The notes under the pieces are model-generated. The model was not told where the DNA came from. It made no database searches and worked only from the letters and a program-made list of their open reading frames with translations. Below, in pieces: positions 27,656-36,439 of a stretch of DNA of 64,000 bases. Numbering within the stretch: the first letter of the stretch is position 1; the number at the start of each line of letters is the position of its first letter. Source of the stretch: Skermanella rosea (GTDB lineage Bacteria; Pseudomonadota; Alphaproteobacteria; Azospirillales; Azospirillaceae); assembly GCF_016806835.2 (NCBI RefSeq), contig NZ_CP086111.1, positions 365,501 to 429,500 on the forward strand, in the 5' to 3' direction. Made by a program: the position numbers and the translations under genes.

Positions 27656-28572
27656 TTGGTGATACTCAGTTCGCCCGGGGCGCCGGCCAGGGTTCGGGTC
27701 GGCGAGCAGGTCGCGATCATGATGGCCAGGGTCAGCAGGTAGGGGGCCGCGTTGAACAGGTAGTATCCCTGCGTCACCCCGACCGACTGGAGGGCCGGGC
27801 CGAGCGCGCCGGCGCCGCCGAACAGCAGGGCCGCGCCCAAGCAGCGGATCGGGTGCCAGCGGGCGAAGATCACCAGCGCCACGGCCATCAGCCCCTGGCC
27901 GCTGGACAGGCCCTCGTTCCAGCTTCCGGGATAGTAGAGCGACAGGAACGACCCGCCGATCCCGGCGAGGAAGCCGCCGGCCATGGTCGCGGCCAGCCGG
28001 ACCAGATCGACCGGGTAGCCCATGGCCCGGGCGGCGTCGGCGCTGTCGCCGACCGTCCTGACGATCAGGCCCCAGCGGGTGTTGGTCAGCACCCACAGCA
28101 GGAAGGGCGCCAGCACCAGACCCAGGATGAAAAGCACGTTGATCTGGAGGGCCGAGCGGACCTGCGGCAGGTCGCTCCACCAGCCCAGGTCGATCGCCGG
28201 CAGGATCGGCGCCTGCGGCTGGATGAAGGGCTTGCCCAGGAAGAACGCCAAACCCGTGCCCAGCAGCATCAGCGCGATGCCGACCGCGATGTCGTTGACC
28301 CGCGGCAGGCTGCATATGGCGGCGTGCAGCAGGCCGAACAGGGCGCCGGCCAGACCCGCCACCAGCACGCCCGCCCAGGGTGAGCCGGTCATGTACGAGA
28401 CGGCGTAGGCGCTCATGGCGCCCATCACCAGCGTGCCCTCCAGCCCCAGGTTGATGCGCCCGCTCTTCTCCGTCAGCAACTCGCCCAGGCTGACGAACAG
28501 GAAGGGGGTGCTGACCCGGATCGCGCCAGCCAACACCGCCAGGGCCACGCCCCACCAGCCGAGATCCTCCAT
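27652..28572 (-). CDS. ABC transporter permease, BMP family (NupQ/YufQ-like)
   Basis: 306 aa, about eight to nine membrane segments. Family blocks: [31 protein letters not shown] near the N-terminus, [21 protein letters not shown], and [19 protein letters not shown]. Partner of the permease at 28577-29680. The stop overlaps the biuH start, showing tight coupling of import and hydrolysis. Confidence 0.94.
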   Translation of the reverse strand: MEDLGWWGVALAVLAGAIRVSTPFLFVSLGELLTEKSGRINLGLEGTLVMGAMSAYAVSYMTGSPWAGVLVAGLAGALFGLLHAAICSLPRVNDIAVGIALMLLGTGLAFFLGKPFIQPQAPILPAIDLGWWSDLPQVRSALQINVLFILGLVLAPFLLWVLTNTRWGLIVRTVGDSADAARAMGYPVDLVRLAATMAGGFLAGIGGSFLSLYYPGSWNEGLSSGQGLMAVALVIFARWHPIRCLGAALLFGGAGALGPALQSVGVTQGYYLFNAAPYLLTLAIMIATCSPTRTLAGAPGELSITK

Positions 28573-28576
28573 GGCG

Positions 28577-29680
28577 TCACCCCCTCGGCTGGAAGATGCG
28601 GAACCGGCCGTAGAGCGTGTCGCTGGCCAGGATCATGACGAAGGCGATGCCCTGGAGCACCAGGATGGTGGCGTCGGGCAGGTCCAGCCGGCGCTGGAGC
28701 AGCCCGCCGCTGGCGGCGATGCCGCCGAACATCAGGGCGACCGGGATCACCGCCAGCGGGTTCTGCCGGGCGATGAAGGCGATCAGGATTCCGGTGTAGC
28801 CGTAGCCGGCGACCAGCGAGGCGTTGGCGCTGCCATGGACCGCCGCGACCTCGACCATGCCGGCGAGCCCTGCCGCGGCGCCCGCCAGGAAGCAGGTGAC
28901 CAGGGTCAGCTTGGCGACCGACAGCCCGGCCATGCGGGCGGCCCGGACATTGCCGCCGACCATCCGGGCGCCGAAGCCGAAGGTCGTCCTCTGCATCAGC
29001 ACATAGGCCGCGACGCAGGCGATCAGGCCGAACGCCAGCCCCCAATGGACGTCCAGCCCCGGGATCGCGCCGATCATGTTGGCATCCCCCAGCGGCGGGG
29101 TGGACGGCTTGTTGAGGCTGGCCGGGTCGCGCAAGGGTCCTTCGACCATGTGGTTCATCAGGGCGATCGCGATATAGGCCAGCAGCAGGCTGGAGATCGT
29201 CTCGTTGACTCCGCGGAACTGGCGGAGCGCCCCGGCCAGCGCGATCCAGGCGCCGCCCGCCGCCATGCCGGCCAGCGCCATGACGCCCAGCAGCAGCCAG
29301 GGCGGCGCTCCTACCATCGCCATCCCGGCGGCGGCCGAGCAGAGTCCGCCGATCACCAGCGCCCCCTCGCCGCCGATGATGACGAGGCCCAGGCGCGCCG
29401 GCAGCGCCACGCACAGGGCCGTCAGAAGCAGCGGTGCCGTGCGCTGTAGCGTGTTCTGCCAGGAGAACCAGGTGCCGAAGGCGCCCCGGTACATCAGTTC
29501 GAAGGTCTCGAACGGATCGGCCCCGGCCAGCGCCACGAATATCCCGAAGACGACCGCCGTGGCGAGCAGGGCGCCGACCGGGATCAGGACCGCTTCGGCG
29601 GCGCTGCGGATCGCATCGAGGGGGAGGCTGCCGAAAGGCGGCGCGGCGGCACCCGGCAGCCGGGCGGTCTGGTTGACCAT
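28577..29680 (-). CDS. ABC transporter permease, BMP family (NupP/YufP-like)
   Basis: 367 aa, about ten membrane segments after a 25-residue cytoplasmic start. Family blocks: TWFSWQNTLQRTAPLLLTALCVALPARLGLVIIGGEGALVIGG, RGVNETISSLLLAYIA and GGNVRAARMAGL. Lies 4 bases before the second permease. Start at 29680; upstream frame extension is antisense noise. Confidence 0.94.
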   Translation of the reverse strand: MVNQTARLPGAAAPPFGSLPLDAIRSAAEAVLIPVGALLATAVVFGIFVALAGADPFETFELMYRGAFGTWFSWQNTLQRTAPLLLTALCVALPARLGLVIIGGEGALVIGGLCSAAAGMAMVGAPPWLLLGVMALAGMAAGGAWIALAGALRQFRGVNETISSLLLAYIAIALMNHMVEGPLRDPASLNKPSTPPLGDANMIGAIPGLDVHWGLAFGLIACVAAYVLMQRTTFGFGARMVGGNVRAARMAGLSVAKLTLVTCFLAGAAAGLAGMVEVAAVHGSANASLVAGYGYTGILIAFIARQNPLAVIPVALMFGGIAASGGLLQRRLDLPDATILVLQGIAFVMILASDTLYGRFRIFQPRG

Positions 29681-29694
29681 CGTCCCGGCCCTCC

Positions 29695-30825
29695 TCAGGA
29701 GGTCGAGCCGACGACGCCCTCGGCCAGCCAGTCCATCCCTTCGAGCCAAAGGTCGGTCTGGCCGTATGTCTTGCCGGCGGGGATGACCTCCGCCCCGGTG
29801 TTGCTGCGGATCGGGCCGGCGAAGATCGGGAAGTCGCCGGCCATCATCTTCGCCTTGATCGCCTCGCCGGCCGCCCTGGACTCGGGGCTGACCGCCGGTC
29901 CGTAGGCGGAGGTCTTGATGAAGCCTTCCTTCAGGCCGCCGCGGACGAACTGCCCCGGCTTCTCGCCCGCCTGGGCCTTGGTCACGAAATCCTTGTACAC
30001 GGTGATCCAGTTCCACTCCGCCCCGGTCAGGTAGCCCTTGGGGGCCAGCGGCGCCTGGTTGGCATGGTAGCCGCAGGTATAGGCGCCGCGCCGCTCGGCG
30101 GTCTCGACCACGACCTTGGGGCTGTCCACGTGGCAGGTCACCACGTCCACGCCGGCGTTCACCAGGCCGTTGGTCGCCTCCGCCTCCTTGACCGGCATGG
30201 ACCAGTCGCCGGTGAAGATCACCTGGGTGGTGATGGTCGGATCGACCGAGCGGGCGCCGAGGGTGAAGGCGTTGATGTTGCGCAGGACCTGCGGGATCGG
30301 CTTGGCCGCGACGAAGCCCAGCTTCTTCGACTTGGTCGCGTGGCCGGCGGCGACGCCGTTGAGATATTGGCCCTCGTCGATATAGCCGAAATAGCTGCCG
30401 GTATTGGCGGGATGGGTGCCGGCCTTGAACATGCCGCCGCAGTGGCGGAACTCCACCTCGGGATATTTCTGCGCCACCTTCAGCATGTGCGGGTCGAAAT
30501 AGCCGAAGGAGGTCGGGAAGACCAGTTCGGCGCCGTCCAGGTTGATCATGCTCTCCATGGTCTTCTGGACGTCGAGGGTCTCGGCGACCTTCTCCTCCTC
30601 GACGATCTTGATGCCGCTCAGGGAGCGGAGCGCCGCGGCGGCTTCGGCATGGGCCTGGTTGTACCCGAAGTCGTCGCGCGGGCCGACATAGATGAAGCCG
30701 ACCATCAGCTTCTTGGCGGCGAGGGCCCGTGAGAACGGCGAGAAGCCCGAGAGCGCGGTTCCCGCAGCGGCACCCGCGAGGGCGCCCAGAGCCGTGCGAC
30801 GTGAAATGCCCTGATTCACCGTCAT
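29695..30825 (-). CDS. BMP-family ABC transporter substrate-binding protein, Tat signal
   Basis: 376 aa. Twin-arginine-type leader (ISRRTALGALAG, then ALSGFSPFSRALAA cleavage region) and a BMP/Med-type periplasmic binding fold (KKLMVGFIYVGPRDDFGYNQAHAEAA, TSFGYFDPHMLKVAQKYPEVEF, GSYFGYIDEGQYLNGVAAGHATKS, CGYHANQAPLAPKGYLTGAEWNW). Relatives bind nucleosides, purines or other small heterocycles and ureides. Start at 30825 follows GGAGGG. First gene of a six-gene operon with two permeases, biuH, the ATPase and a second hydrolase; its cargo is therefore probably biuret or a related ureide (inference). Confidence 0.92.
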   Translation of the reverse strand: MTVNQGISRRTALGALAGAAAGTALSGFSPFSRALAAKKLMVGFIYVGPRDDFGYNQAHAEAAAALRSLSGIKIVEEEKVAETLDVQKTMESMINLDGAELVFPTSFGYFDPHMLKVAQKYPEVEFRHCGGMFKAGTHPANTGSYFGYIDEGQYLNGVAAGHATKSKKLGFVAAKPIPQVLRNINAFTLGARSVDPTITTQVIFTGDWSMPVKEAEATNGLVNAGVDVVTCHVDSPKVVVETAERRGAYTCGYHANQAPLAPKGYLTGAEWNWITVYKDFVTKAQAGEKPGQFVRGGLKEGFIKTSAYGPAVSPESRAAGEAIKAKMMAGDFPIFAGPIRSNTGAEVIPAGKTYGQTDLWLEGMDWLAEGVVGSTS

Positions 30826-31058
30826 CAGAACCCTCCATCCAGGAATTTTCATTCGTTTGATGGCCGGTATCCTGCAAGCTTCATACCAGGGGTCATAGGC
30901 CGCTTGGCGGCGGAGTTCCGGCGTTGATTTGGGCCAAAGGCTGCATAAGCCTTGGGCGTACCGGGTCATCGCAGCGCAAAATTTAAGCATATTCTCGGAT
31001 GGCCATTTGCCAGACGGAATAGAGTATTGATTTCGCAGGAAGAAATTTCTGGCTCACT

Positions 31059-31076
31059 GTATGCATGATCGCATAC
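31059..31076. promoter_or_regulatory. Palindrome GTATGC-ATGATC-GCATAC upstream of atzF, possible regulator site
   Basis: Perfect 6-bp arms around a 6-base centre in the divergent region between the transporter operon (start 30825) and atzF. It lies 24 bases before the atzF start chosen here (31100) and could be an operator for the nearby GntR protein. A further palindrome AGAAATTTCT lies about 20 bases upstream. Symmetry is the only evidence. Confidence 0.4.
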
Positions 31077-31099
31077 GGAATGGATTGATGGGGATGGCG

Positions 31100-32908
31100 A
31101 TGAGCGGGGAAGACATGATCGGAAGCCTGGACCTGGCGACCCTCGGCGACGGGTATGCCGGCGGCACCCTGTCGGTCGGCGCCGTCGTGGAGGCCGTCCT
31201 GGGGCGGATCGAGGCGGCCGGCGACGATCATGTCTGGATATCCCGCTGCGACCCGGCCGACCTGCGACGGCGCGCCCGGGAGCTGGACGGGCTGGGCCGT
31301 GCCGACGCCTCCCGCCTGCCGCTCTTCGGCGTCCCCTTCGCGGTGAAGGACAACATCGACGTGGCGGGGATGCCGACGACGGCGGCCTGCCCCGATTTCT
31401 CCTATCTGCCGAAGGCGACGGCGCCCGTGGTGAGCCGGCTGCTGGAGGCGGGGGCCGTGCTGGTCGGCAAGACCAACCTGGACCAGTTCGCGACCGGCCT
31501 GGTCGGCGTCCGCTCGCCCTACGGCATCCCGCGCAACCCGTTCGATCCCCGCTATATCCCGGGCGGGTCCAGCTCCGGCTCGGCGGTGGCGGTCTCGTCC
31601 GGGCTGGTCGGCTTCGCGCTGGGAACCGACACGGCGGGGTCGGGCAGGGTGCCGGCGGCCTTCAACAACATCGTGGGATTGAAGCCGACGCGCGGCGCCC
31701 TCGGCACGTCTGGCGTCGTGCCGGCCTGCCGGTCGCTCGACTGCGTGTCCATCTTCGCCCTGACCTCGGCCGACGCCGCGGCCGTGTTCGAGGTCGCCCG
31801 CGGGTTCGATCCCGGCGATCCCTATTCGCGCACCGTGCAGGACGCGGCGCTTCCCGACCGTTTCCGCTTCGGGGTGCCGCGCGCCGAGGACCTGCGTTTC
31901 TTCGGCGACGAGGCGGCGGCGCAGCTCTTCGCCACTGCCGCCGACCGCCTGTCGGGCCTGGGCGGGCAGGCGGTCACGATCGACTTCACCCCGTTCCGGG
32001 AGACCGCGGACCTTCTCTACAGCGGCCCCTGGGTCGCCGAGCGGATGGCCGCGATCGAAACATTCCTGCGCGACCGGCCGGAGAGCGTGCATCCCGTCAC
32101 CCGGCGCATCATCCAGTCCGCGGATCGGTACAGCGCGGTCGATGCCTTCCGCGCCATGTACCGCCTGGAGGAGCTGCGCAGGGCGGCCGGCCGGGCCTGG
32201 CGGGAGATCGATGTGCTGCTGGTGCCGACGGCCGGAACCATCTACACGGTCGACCAGCTGGAGGCCGACCCGGTGGCGCTCAACACCAACCTGGGCGCTT
32301 ACACCAACTTCACCAACCTGCTGGACCTCTCCGCCATCGCGCTGCCGAACGGCTTCGGCCCCCTGGGCCTGCCGCTCGGCGTCACGCTGATCGCACCCGC
32401 CGGACGCGATCGGGCGCTGGCGGCGCTGGGCAGCCGCTGGCAGCGCGCCGCCGGGCTGACCCTGGGCGCCACCGGCGCTCCCCTGCCGGACCGGCCGGCC
32501 GAGGCTCCGGTACCGGACGGGACGCTGGTGGCGGTGGTCGGCGGCCATATGGAGGGCATGCCGCTGAACGGCGAGTTGGTGGCGCTGGGCGCCCGCAAGG
32601 TCGCGTCGGTACGGACCGAGCCGCTCTACCGCCTGTTCGCCCTGACCGGCATGACCCCGGCCCGGCCCGGCCTGCTGCGCGTCGGGCCGGAGGAGGGGCA
32701 GGCGATCGACGGGGAGCTTTGGGCGGTGCCGGACGCCGGGTTCGCCCGCTTCATGTCCGGGATCGGGGGACCGCTCGGCATCGGCACGGTGCTGATCGAC
32801 GGGATCGGGCCGGTGAAAGGATTCCTGTGCGAGGCCTGGGCCACCCGGGAGGCAGAGGACATCACCCGCTACGGCGGCTGGCGGGCCTACGTGGCGGCGC
32901 GCGCCTGA
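31100..32908 (+). CDS. atzF: Allophanate hydrolase (AtzF type)
   Basis: About 602 aa. N-terminal amidase-signature domain with Ser-cisSer-Lys triad K83 (PFAVKDNID), S157 (PGGSSSGSA) and S181 (DTAGSGRVPAAF), and the C-terminal domain of full-length AtzF (VAVVGGHMEGMPLNGEL, then PGLLRVGP and IGTVLIDG). Hydrolyses allophanate, ending in two ammonia and two CO2. Start choice: ATGs at 31061, 31088, 31094 and 31100; 31100 is preferred because GGGGATGG precedes it and the palindrome at 31059-31076 would then be 5' leader. Faces away from the BMP importer/biuH operon and supplies the last step for biuH and atzE products. Confidence 0.94.
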   Translation: MSGEDMIGSLDLATLGDGYAGGTLSVGAVVEAVLGRIEAAGDDHVWISRCDPADLRRRARELDGLGRADASRLPLFGVPFAVKDNIDVAGMPTTAACPDFSYLPKATAPVVSRLLEAGAVLVGKTNLDQFATGLVGVRSPYGIPRNPFDPRYIPGGSSSGSAVAVSSGLVGFALGTDTAGSGRVPAAFNNIVGLKPTRGALGTSGVVPACRSLDCVSIFALTSADAAAVFEVARGFDPGDPYSRTVQDAALPDRFRFGVPRAEDLRFFGDEAAAQLFATAADRLSGLGGQAVTIDFTPFRETADLLYSGPWVAERMAAIETFLRDRPESVHPVTRRIIQSADRYSAVDAFRAMYRLEELRRAAGRAWREIDVLLVPTAGTIYTVDQLEADPVALNTNLGAYTNFTNLLDLSAIALPNGFGPLGLPLGVTLIAPAGRDRALAALGSRWQRAAGLTLGATGAPLPDRPAEAPVPDGTLVAVVGGHMEGMPLNGELVALGARKVASVRTEPLYRLFALTGMTPARPGLLRVGPEEGQAIDGELWAVPDAGFARFMSGIGGPLGIGTVLIDGIGPVKGFLCEAWATREAEDITRYGGWRAYVAARA

Positions 32909-33022
32909 ACGCCGACAAAACCAGTCGTCGTCACATTCCGGACTTGCGCAACGGCTTCCGGTGCCGCAACACGGAGCCTCGGCCCGATGTTGTCAATCGA
33001 ACCGCGGCACCAGGATCGGGGA

Positions 33023-33307
33023 ATGACGCCGCAACAGCCTGTCGAGAGTGTGATGACGCCCAACGAAATCGCCAGGGTCCAGGATTATCTCCGCCGGACT
33101 TTCGGGAACGACCGGATCACCATCGTCCCTCCGCCCAAGCGCGGAGCGCCGATCGAAATGCTGATCGGCGACGAGTTCATCGGTGTGGTGCACAGGGACG
33201 AGGACGAGGGCGAGGTGTCCTACGACCTGCACATCACCATCCTGTCCGAGGACCTGCCCCCGGCCAGCGCCGTCCCCGCCGGCGGCAAGGGCAAGCCGGC
33301 CCGCTAG
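33023..33307 (+). CDS. DUF3126 family protein
   Basis: 94 aa. The core MTPNEIARVQDYLRRTFGN, GDEFIGVVHRDEDEGEVSYD and ITILSEDL match a small alphaproteobacterial family of unknown function. The ATG at 33023 has AGGA seven bases upstream; the family-like N-terminus begins at a second ATG, 33053, which may be the real start. The stop TAG is shared with the convergent GntR gene through a CTAG tetramer. Probably unrelated to the amide pathway around it. Confidence 0.82.
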   Translation: MTPQQPVESVMTPNEIARVQDYLRRTFGNDRITIVPPPKRGAPIEMLIGDEFIGVVHRDEDEGEVSYDLHITILSEDLPPASAVPAGGKGKPAR

Positions 33308-34011
33308 GGCGCCCGGCGCCGGGTGGCCGCGATCATCCTGGCCGCCCGGCCCTCCTCGGCGAGATAATCCTCGAACGCGTGTTCCACCGTCGCCAGATGG
33401 GCGCGCATCGCCCGGAAGGCCGCGTCCCCGTCGCCCCGCACGATCGCCGTGACGATCTGGTCGTGCTCGGCGAAGGATCGGGCCATGCGGCCCAGGTTGC
33501 GGAACTGGGCGCGCGAGAACGGCGACAGCCGCCGGCGCAGCGCCACGGTGGTCTCGGCCAGGAAGCCGTTATGGCTGCCCTGGTAGATCATGTCGTGGAA
33601 ACGGATGTTGGCCAGGTGATACTCGTCCGGATCGCCGCGCCGGACCAGGTCGCCGACCTCCCGGTGGACCGACTCGAGGGCGCGCCGCTCGGCACCGGTC
33701 ATCTTCTCCGCCGCCAGCCTGCTGCACGCGGCCTCCAGCTCCGCCAGCCCCTCGAACAGTTCCGACAGGCCGCCGTTGGTGATCGGCGTGACGACGGCGC
33801 CCTTGTGGGCGCGCAGGACGATCAGGCCGGTGGCGGAAAGCTGCTTCAGCGCTTCCCGGACCGGCGTGCGGGACACGCCGAAGCGGTCGGCCAGCTCCTG
33901 CTCGTCCAGGCGGACGCCGGGAAAGATCCGCCCGGACATGATGTCGTCGGCGATCGCCTCGCGGATCTCGTCCGCCCGCGTCCGCCTCAGTTCGATTCTC
34001 TGCTCACTCAC
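33304..34011 (-). CDS. GntR-family (FCD/FadR subfamily) transcriptional regulator
   Basis: 235 aa, GTG start. N-terminal winged HTH at residues about 10-75 (REAIADDIMSGRIFPGVRLD, ELADRFGVSRTPVREALKQL) and C-terminal FCD effector domain (ELEAACSRLAAEKM, FHDMIYQGSHNGFL, EHDQIVTAIVRGDGDAAFRAMRAHL) with the metal-binding type His residues. Divergent from atzG-atzE-atzH and close to atzF, so it most likely senses a pathway intermediate and controls both. Effector unknown. Confidence 0.9.
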   Translation of the reverse strand: MSEQRIELRRTRADEIREAIADDIMSGRIFPGVRLDEQELADRFGVSRTPVREALKQLSATGLIVLRAHKGAVVTPITNGGLSELFEGLAELEAACSRLAAEKMTGAERRALESVHREVGDLVRRGDPDEYHLANIRFHDMIYQGSHNGFLAETTVALRRRLSPFSRAQFRNLGRMARSFAEHDQIVTAIVRGDGDAAFRAMRAHLATVEHAFEDYLAEEGRAARMIAATRRRAP

Positions 34012-34149
34012 GCCCGGTCACCCGATCCCCGTTCGGCCAGCACAACATTTATGCAGGACCGTCCGCTTCGACCAACGATTCCGTAGCCTTTGCCATTGGC
34101 ATGCCGGTTGCGTCGAAAACGGCCATGACCTTAGCAAAGGGGAAGGACC
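34012..34149. promoter_or_regulatory. Divergent promoter region of the GntR gene and atzGEH
   Basis: 138 bases between the GntR start and atzG. It holds a short palindrome TGCCA-T-TGGCA (34091-34101), a possible GntR-type operator, and a good Shine-Dalgarno (GGGGAAGG) just before the atzG ATG. No clear -35/-10 pair was identified. Confidence 0.35.
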
Positions 34150-34353
34150 ATGCCCGATAATACTTTCGATGCCGAGGGCCATGTGGATCGCATGGCGGCG
34201 GCGCTGGGACTGACGATCGATCCGGACCACCGTCCCGGCGTCGTCGCGAACATGGCCCGCACCGCCGAGATAGCCCGGCTGGTCACGGAGTTCCCGCTGC
34301 CCGACACGGTCGAGCTGGCGCCCGCCTTCCGGCCGGGGGAGGAGTCCCGATGA
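34150..34353 (+). CDS. atzG: AtzG-like small subunit of carboxybiuret/oxalurate-type amidase
   Basis: 67 aa (DUF4089 type). Family blocks: DAEGHVDRMAAALGLTIDPDHRPGV and EIARLVTEFPLPD. In known systems AtzG binds and stabilises AtzE, forming a GatCAB-like complex; the Hpx counterpart is HpxX. Overlaps the atzE start by 4 bases (ATGA). Strong Shine-Dalgarno upstream. Confidence 0.88.
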   Translation: MPDNTFDAEGHVDRMAAALGLTIDPDHRPGVVANMARTAEIARLVTEFPLPDTVELAPAFRPGEESR

Positions 34354-35732
34354 TCGACCATGCCAGCGGCGCGCTGGAGATCGCCTCGGCGGTGAAGGCC
34401 GGAACGGTCAGCGCGGTCGAGGTCGCGCGCGCCGCCCTGTTCCGGATCGGGGCGCTGGACGCCCATCTCGGCGCCTTCACCGCGGTCACCGCGGAACGCG
34501 CCCTCGACGAGGCCGCCGCCGTCGATGCCCGGGTCCGCTCGGGCGGCGATCCCGGCCCGCTCGCCGGGGTCCCGTTCGCGGTCAAGAACCTGTTCGACGT
34601 CAAGGGGCTGCCGACCCTGGCGGGTTCCAGGATCAATGCCGGCCATCCGCCGGCCGGGGCGGACGCCGAGCTGGTCCGGCGCCTCAACGACGCCGGGGCC
34701 GTGCTGGTCGGCGCCCTCAACATGGGCGAGTACGCCTACGACTTCACGGGGGAGAACAGCCATTACGGCCCGTCGCGCAACCCGCACGACCCGGCGCGCA
34801 TGTCCGGCGGCTCGTCGGGCGGGTCGGGAACGGCGGTCGCCGCCGGGTTCGTGCCGCTGGCGCTGGGGTCCGATACCAACGGGTCGATCCGAGTGCCGTC
34901 CTCGTTCTGCGGGCTGTTCGGGCTGAAGCCGACCTTCGGCCGGCTGAGTCGCGAGGGGACCTTCCCGTTCTGCTCCAGCCTCGACCATCTGGGACCGCTG
35001 GGACGCTCGGCGGCCGACCTCGCCGCGGCCTACGACGCGATGCAGGAACCGGGGGCCGGCACCCCCGTGTCGCCGGTCCTGGGACAGGGAGCGGAGGGGC
35101 TGCGGATCGCCGTCGCCGGGGACTATTTCGCGCGCGGCGGCGATCCGGCGGCGTTCGAGGCGGTGGCGACGGTTGCCGAGGCGCTGGGGGCCCGGGACAC
35201 GGTCGTGGTGCCCGAGGCGGCGCGGGCGCGGGCCGCGGCCTATGTCATCACCACCGCCGAGGGCGGCAGCCTGCACCTGGACCGGCTGCGGACCCGGGCG
35301 GCGGACTTCGATCCGGCAACCCGCGACCGGCTGATGGCCGGCGCCATGGTGCCGGTCCCGTGGTATCTCCAGGCGCAGCGCTTCCGGCGCTGGTACCATG
35401 ACCGGGTGATGGAGCTGTTCTCGCGCGTCGACGTGATCCTGGCCCCCGCCACGCCCTGCACGGCGCCGCCGATCGGGCAGCAGACCATGGTGCTGGACGG
35501 GGTGGAGATGCTGGTGCGGCCGAACATCGGCATCTTCACCCAGCCGCTGTCGCTGATCGGCCTGCCCGTCGTGGCGGTTCCGGTGCGGCGGCCCGGCGGC
35601 CTGCCGGTCGGGGTCCAGGTGGTGGCGGCGCCGGGACGGGAGGATCTGGCGCTCCGGGTCGCGGCGGACCTGGAAGCCAAGGGGGTCTGCAAGGCGCCGG
35701 TGGCGCGCGGCGAAACGAGCTGGGAAAGGTGA
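34350..35732 (+). CDS. atzE: AtzE/HpxY-family amidase (1-carboxybiuret hydrolase-like)
   Basis: 460 aa amidase-signature enzyme. Catalytic K79 (PFAVKNLFD), cis-Ser S155 ([10 protein letters not shown]) and nucleophile S179 ([13 protein letters not shown]), spaced as in the family. The closest known roles are deamination of 1-carboxybiuret to urea-1,3-dicarboxylate (AtzE) or the oxalurate pathway enzyme HpxY. Which applies is uncertain because no cyanuric acid hydrolase is present. Flanked by atzG and atzH with overlapping or adjoining ends, clearly one transcription unit. Confidence 0.9.
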   Translation: MIDHASGALEIASAVKAGTVSAVEVARAALFRIGALDAHLGAFTAVTAERALDEAAAVDARVRSGGDPGPLAGVPFAVKNLFDVKGLPTLAGSRINAGHPPAGADAELVRRLNDAGAVLVGALNMGEYAYDFTGENSHYGPSRNPHDPARMSGGSSGGSGTAVAAGFVPLALGSDTNGSIRVPSSFCGLFGLKPTFGRLSREGTFPFCSSLDHLGPLGRSAADLAAAYDAMQEPGAGTPVSPVLGQGAEGLRIAVAGDYFARGGDPAAFEAVATVAEALGARDTVVVPEAARARAAAYVITTAEGGSLHLDRLRTRAADFDPATRDRLMAGAMVPVPWYLQAQRFRRWYHDRVMELFSRVDVILAPATPCTAPPIGQQTMVLDGVEMLVRPNIGIFTQPLSLIGLPVVAVPVRRPGGLPVGVQVVAAPGREDLALRVAADLEAKGVCKAPVARGETSWER

Positions 35733-35737
35733 CGGAC

Positions 35738-36115
35738 ATGGAGATCAACGACCCCGGGACCCTGGCGGAGGTCACCGCCGCGTTCGAGCGGTACGAGACG
35801 GCGCTGGTGACCAACGACGTCGCCGTGCTGGACGAGCTGTTCTGGGACAGCCCCCACACGCTGCGCTACGGCGCCGGGGAGAATCTGTACGGCTACGGCG
35901 CCATATCGGCGTTCCGCGCCGCCCGCCCGTCGGCCGGGCTGGCGCGCGAGCTGTTCAACACGGTGATCACGACCTACGGGCGCGATTTCGCGACGGCCAG
36001 CACCGAGTTCCGCCGCGAGGGCAACCCGCGCACCGGGCGCCAGAGCCAGACCTGGATGCGCACGCCGGACGGGTGGCGGGTGGTCGCCGCCCATGTCAGC
36101 CTGATCGGCGGCTAG
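35738..36115 (+). CDS. atzH: AtzH/HpxZ-like protein (DUF3225, SnoaL/cystatin-like fold)
   Basis: 125 aa. Family blocks: [70 protein letters not shown]. Family members (AtzH, HpxZ) sit with AtzE/HpxY amidases and are proposed to process an unstable dicarboxyurea-type product. The ATG at 35738 has AAAGG 8 bases upstream; a GTG at 35729 overlapping the atzE stop is the alternative. Confidence 0.88.
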   Translation: MEINDPGTLAEVTAAFERYETALVTNDVAVLDELFWDSPHTLRYGAGENLYGYGAISAFRAARPSAGLARELFNTVITTYGRDFATASTEFRREGNPRTGRQSQTWMRTPDGWRVVAAHVSLIGG

Positions 36116-36130
36116 GGGCGCGGGATCAGG

Positions 36131-36322
36131 TCATCGCAGGTCGCCGTCGTCGGGATCCACGACCTCCAGCGAGACGACGGCGGCGTTGATCAGCACCTTG
36201 CCGGCATGCTCGAAATTGACCGTGACCCGGTGGCCGATGGCCGACTGGATCTGGCCCAGCCCCCAGTCGGGCTGGGCGGGGTGGCGCACCAGCGCGCCGG
36301 GAACCATCGTCGGATCGCTCAT
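36131..36322 (-). CDS. DUF3553 domain small protein
   Basis: 63 aa. One compact beta-rich domain: GALVRHPAQPDWGLGQIQS, then HRVTVNFEHAGKVLINAAVVSLEVV, which resembles the short CarD/Tudor-like module often fused to UvrD-type helicases. Stand-alone copies are common in Rhodospirillales; function unknown. Divergent from chpT. Confidence 0.85.
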   Translation of the reverse strand: MSDPTMVPGALVRHPAQPDWGLGQIQSAIGHRVTVNFEHAGKVLINAAVVSLEVVDPDDGDLR

Positions 36323-36439
36323 GTCCGGTCCTGATGCGCTTCGGGGATCAAAAAGGATTTCTTCCAGCCGTAACCATTCCGTACCATGTTACTCTCAACG
36401 GGCGACATCAGGAATCGCTCCAGCCACCGATGGGATGAG

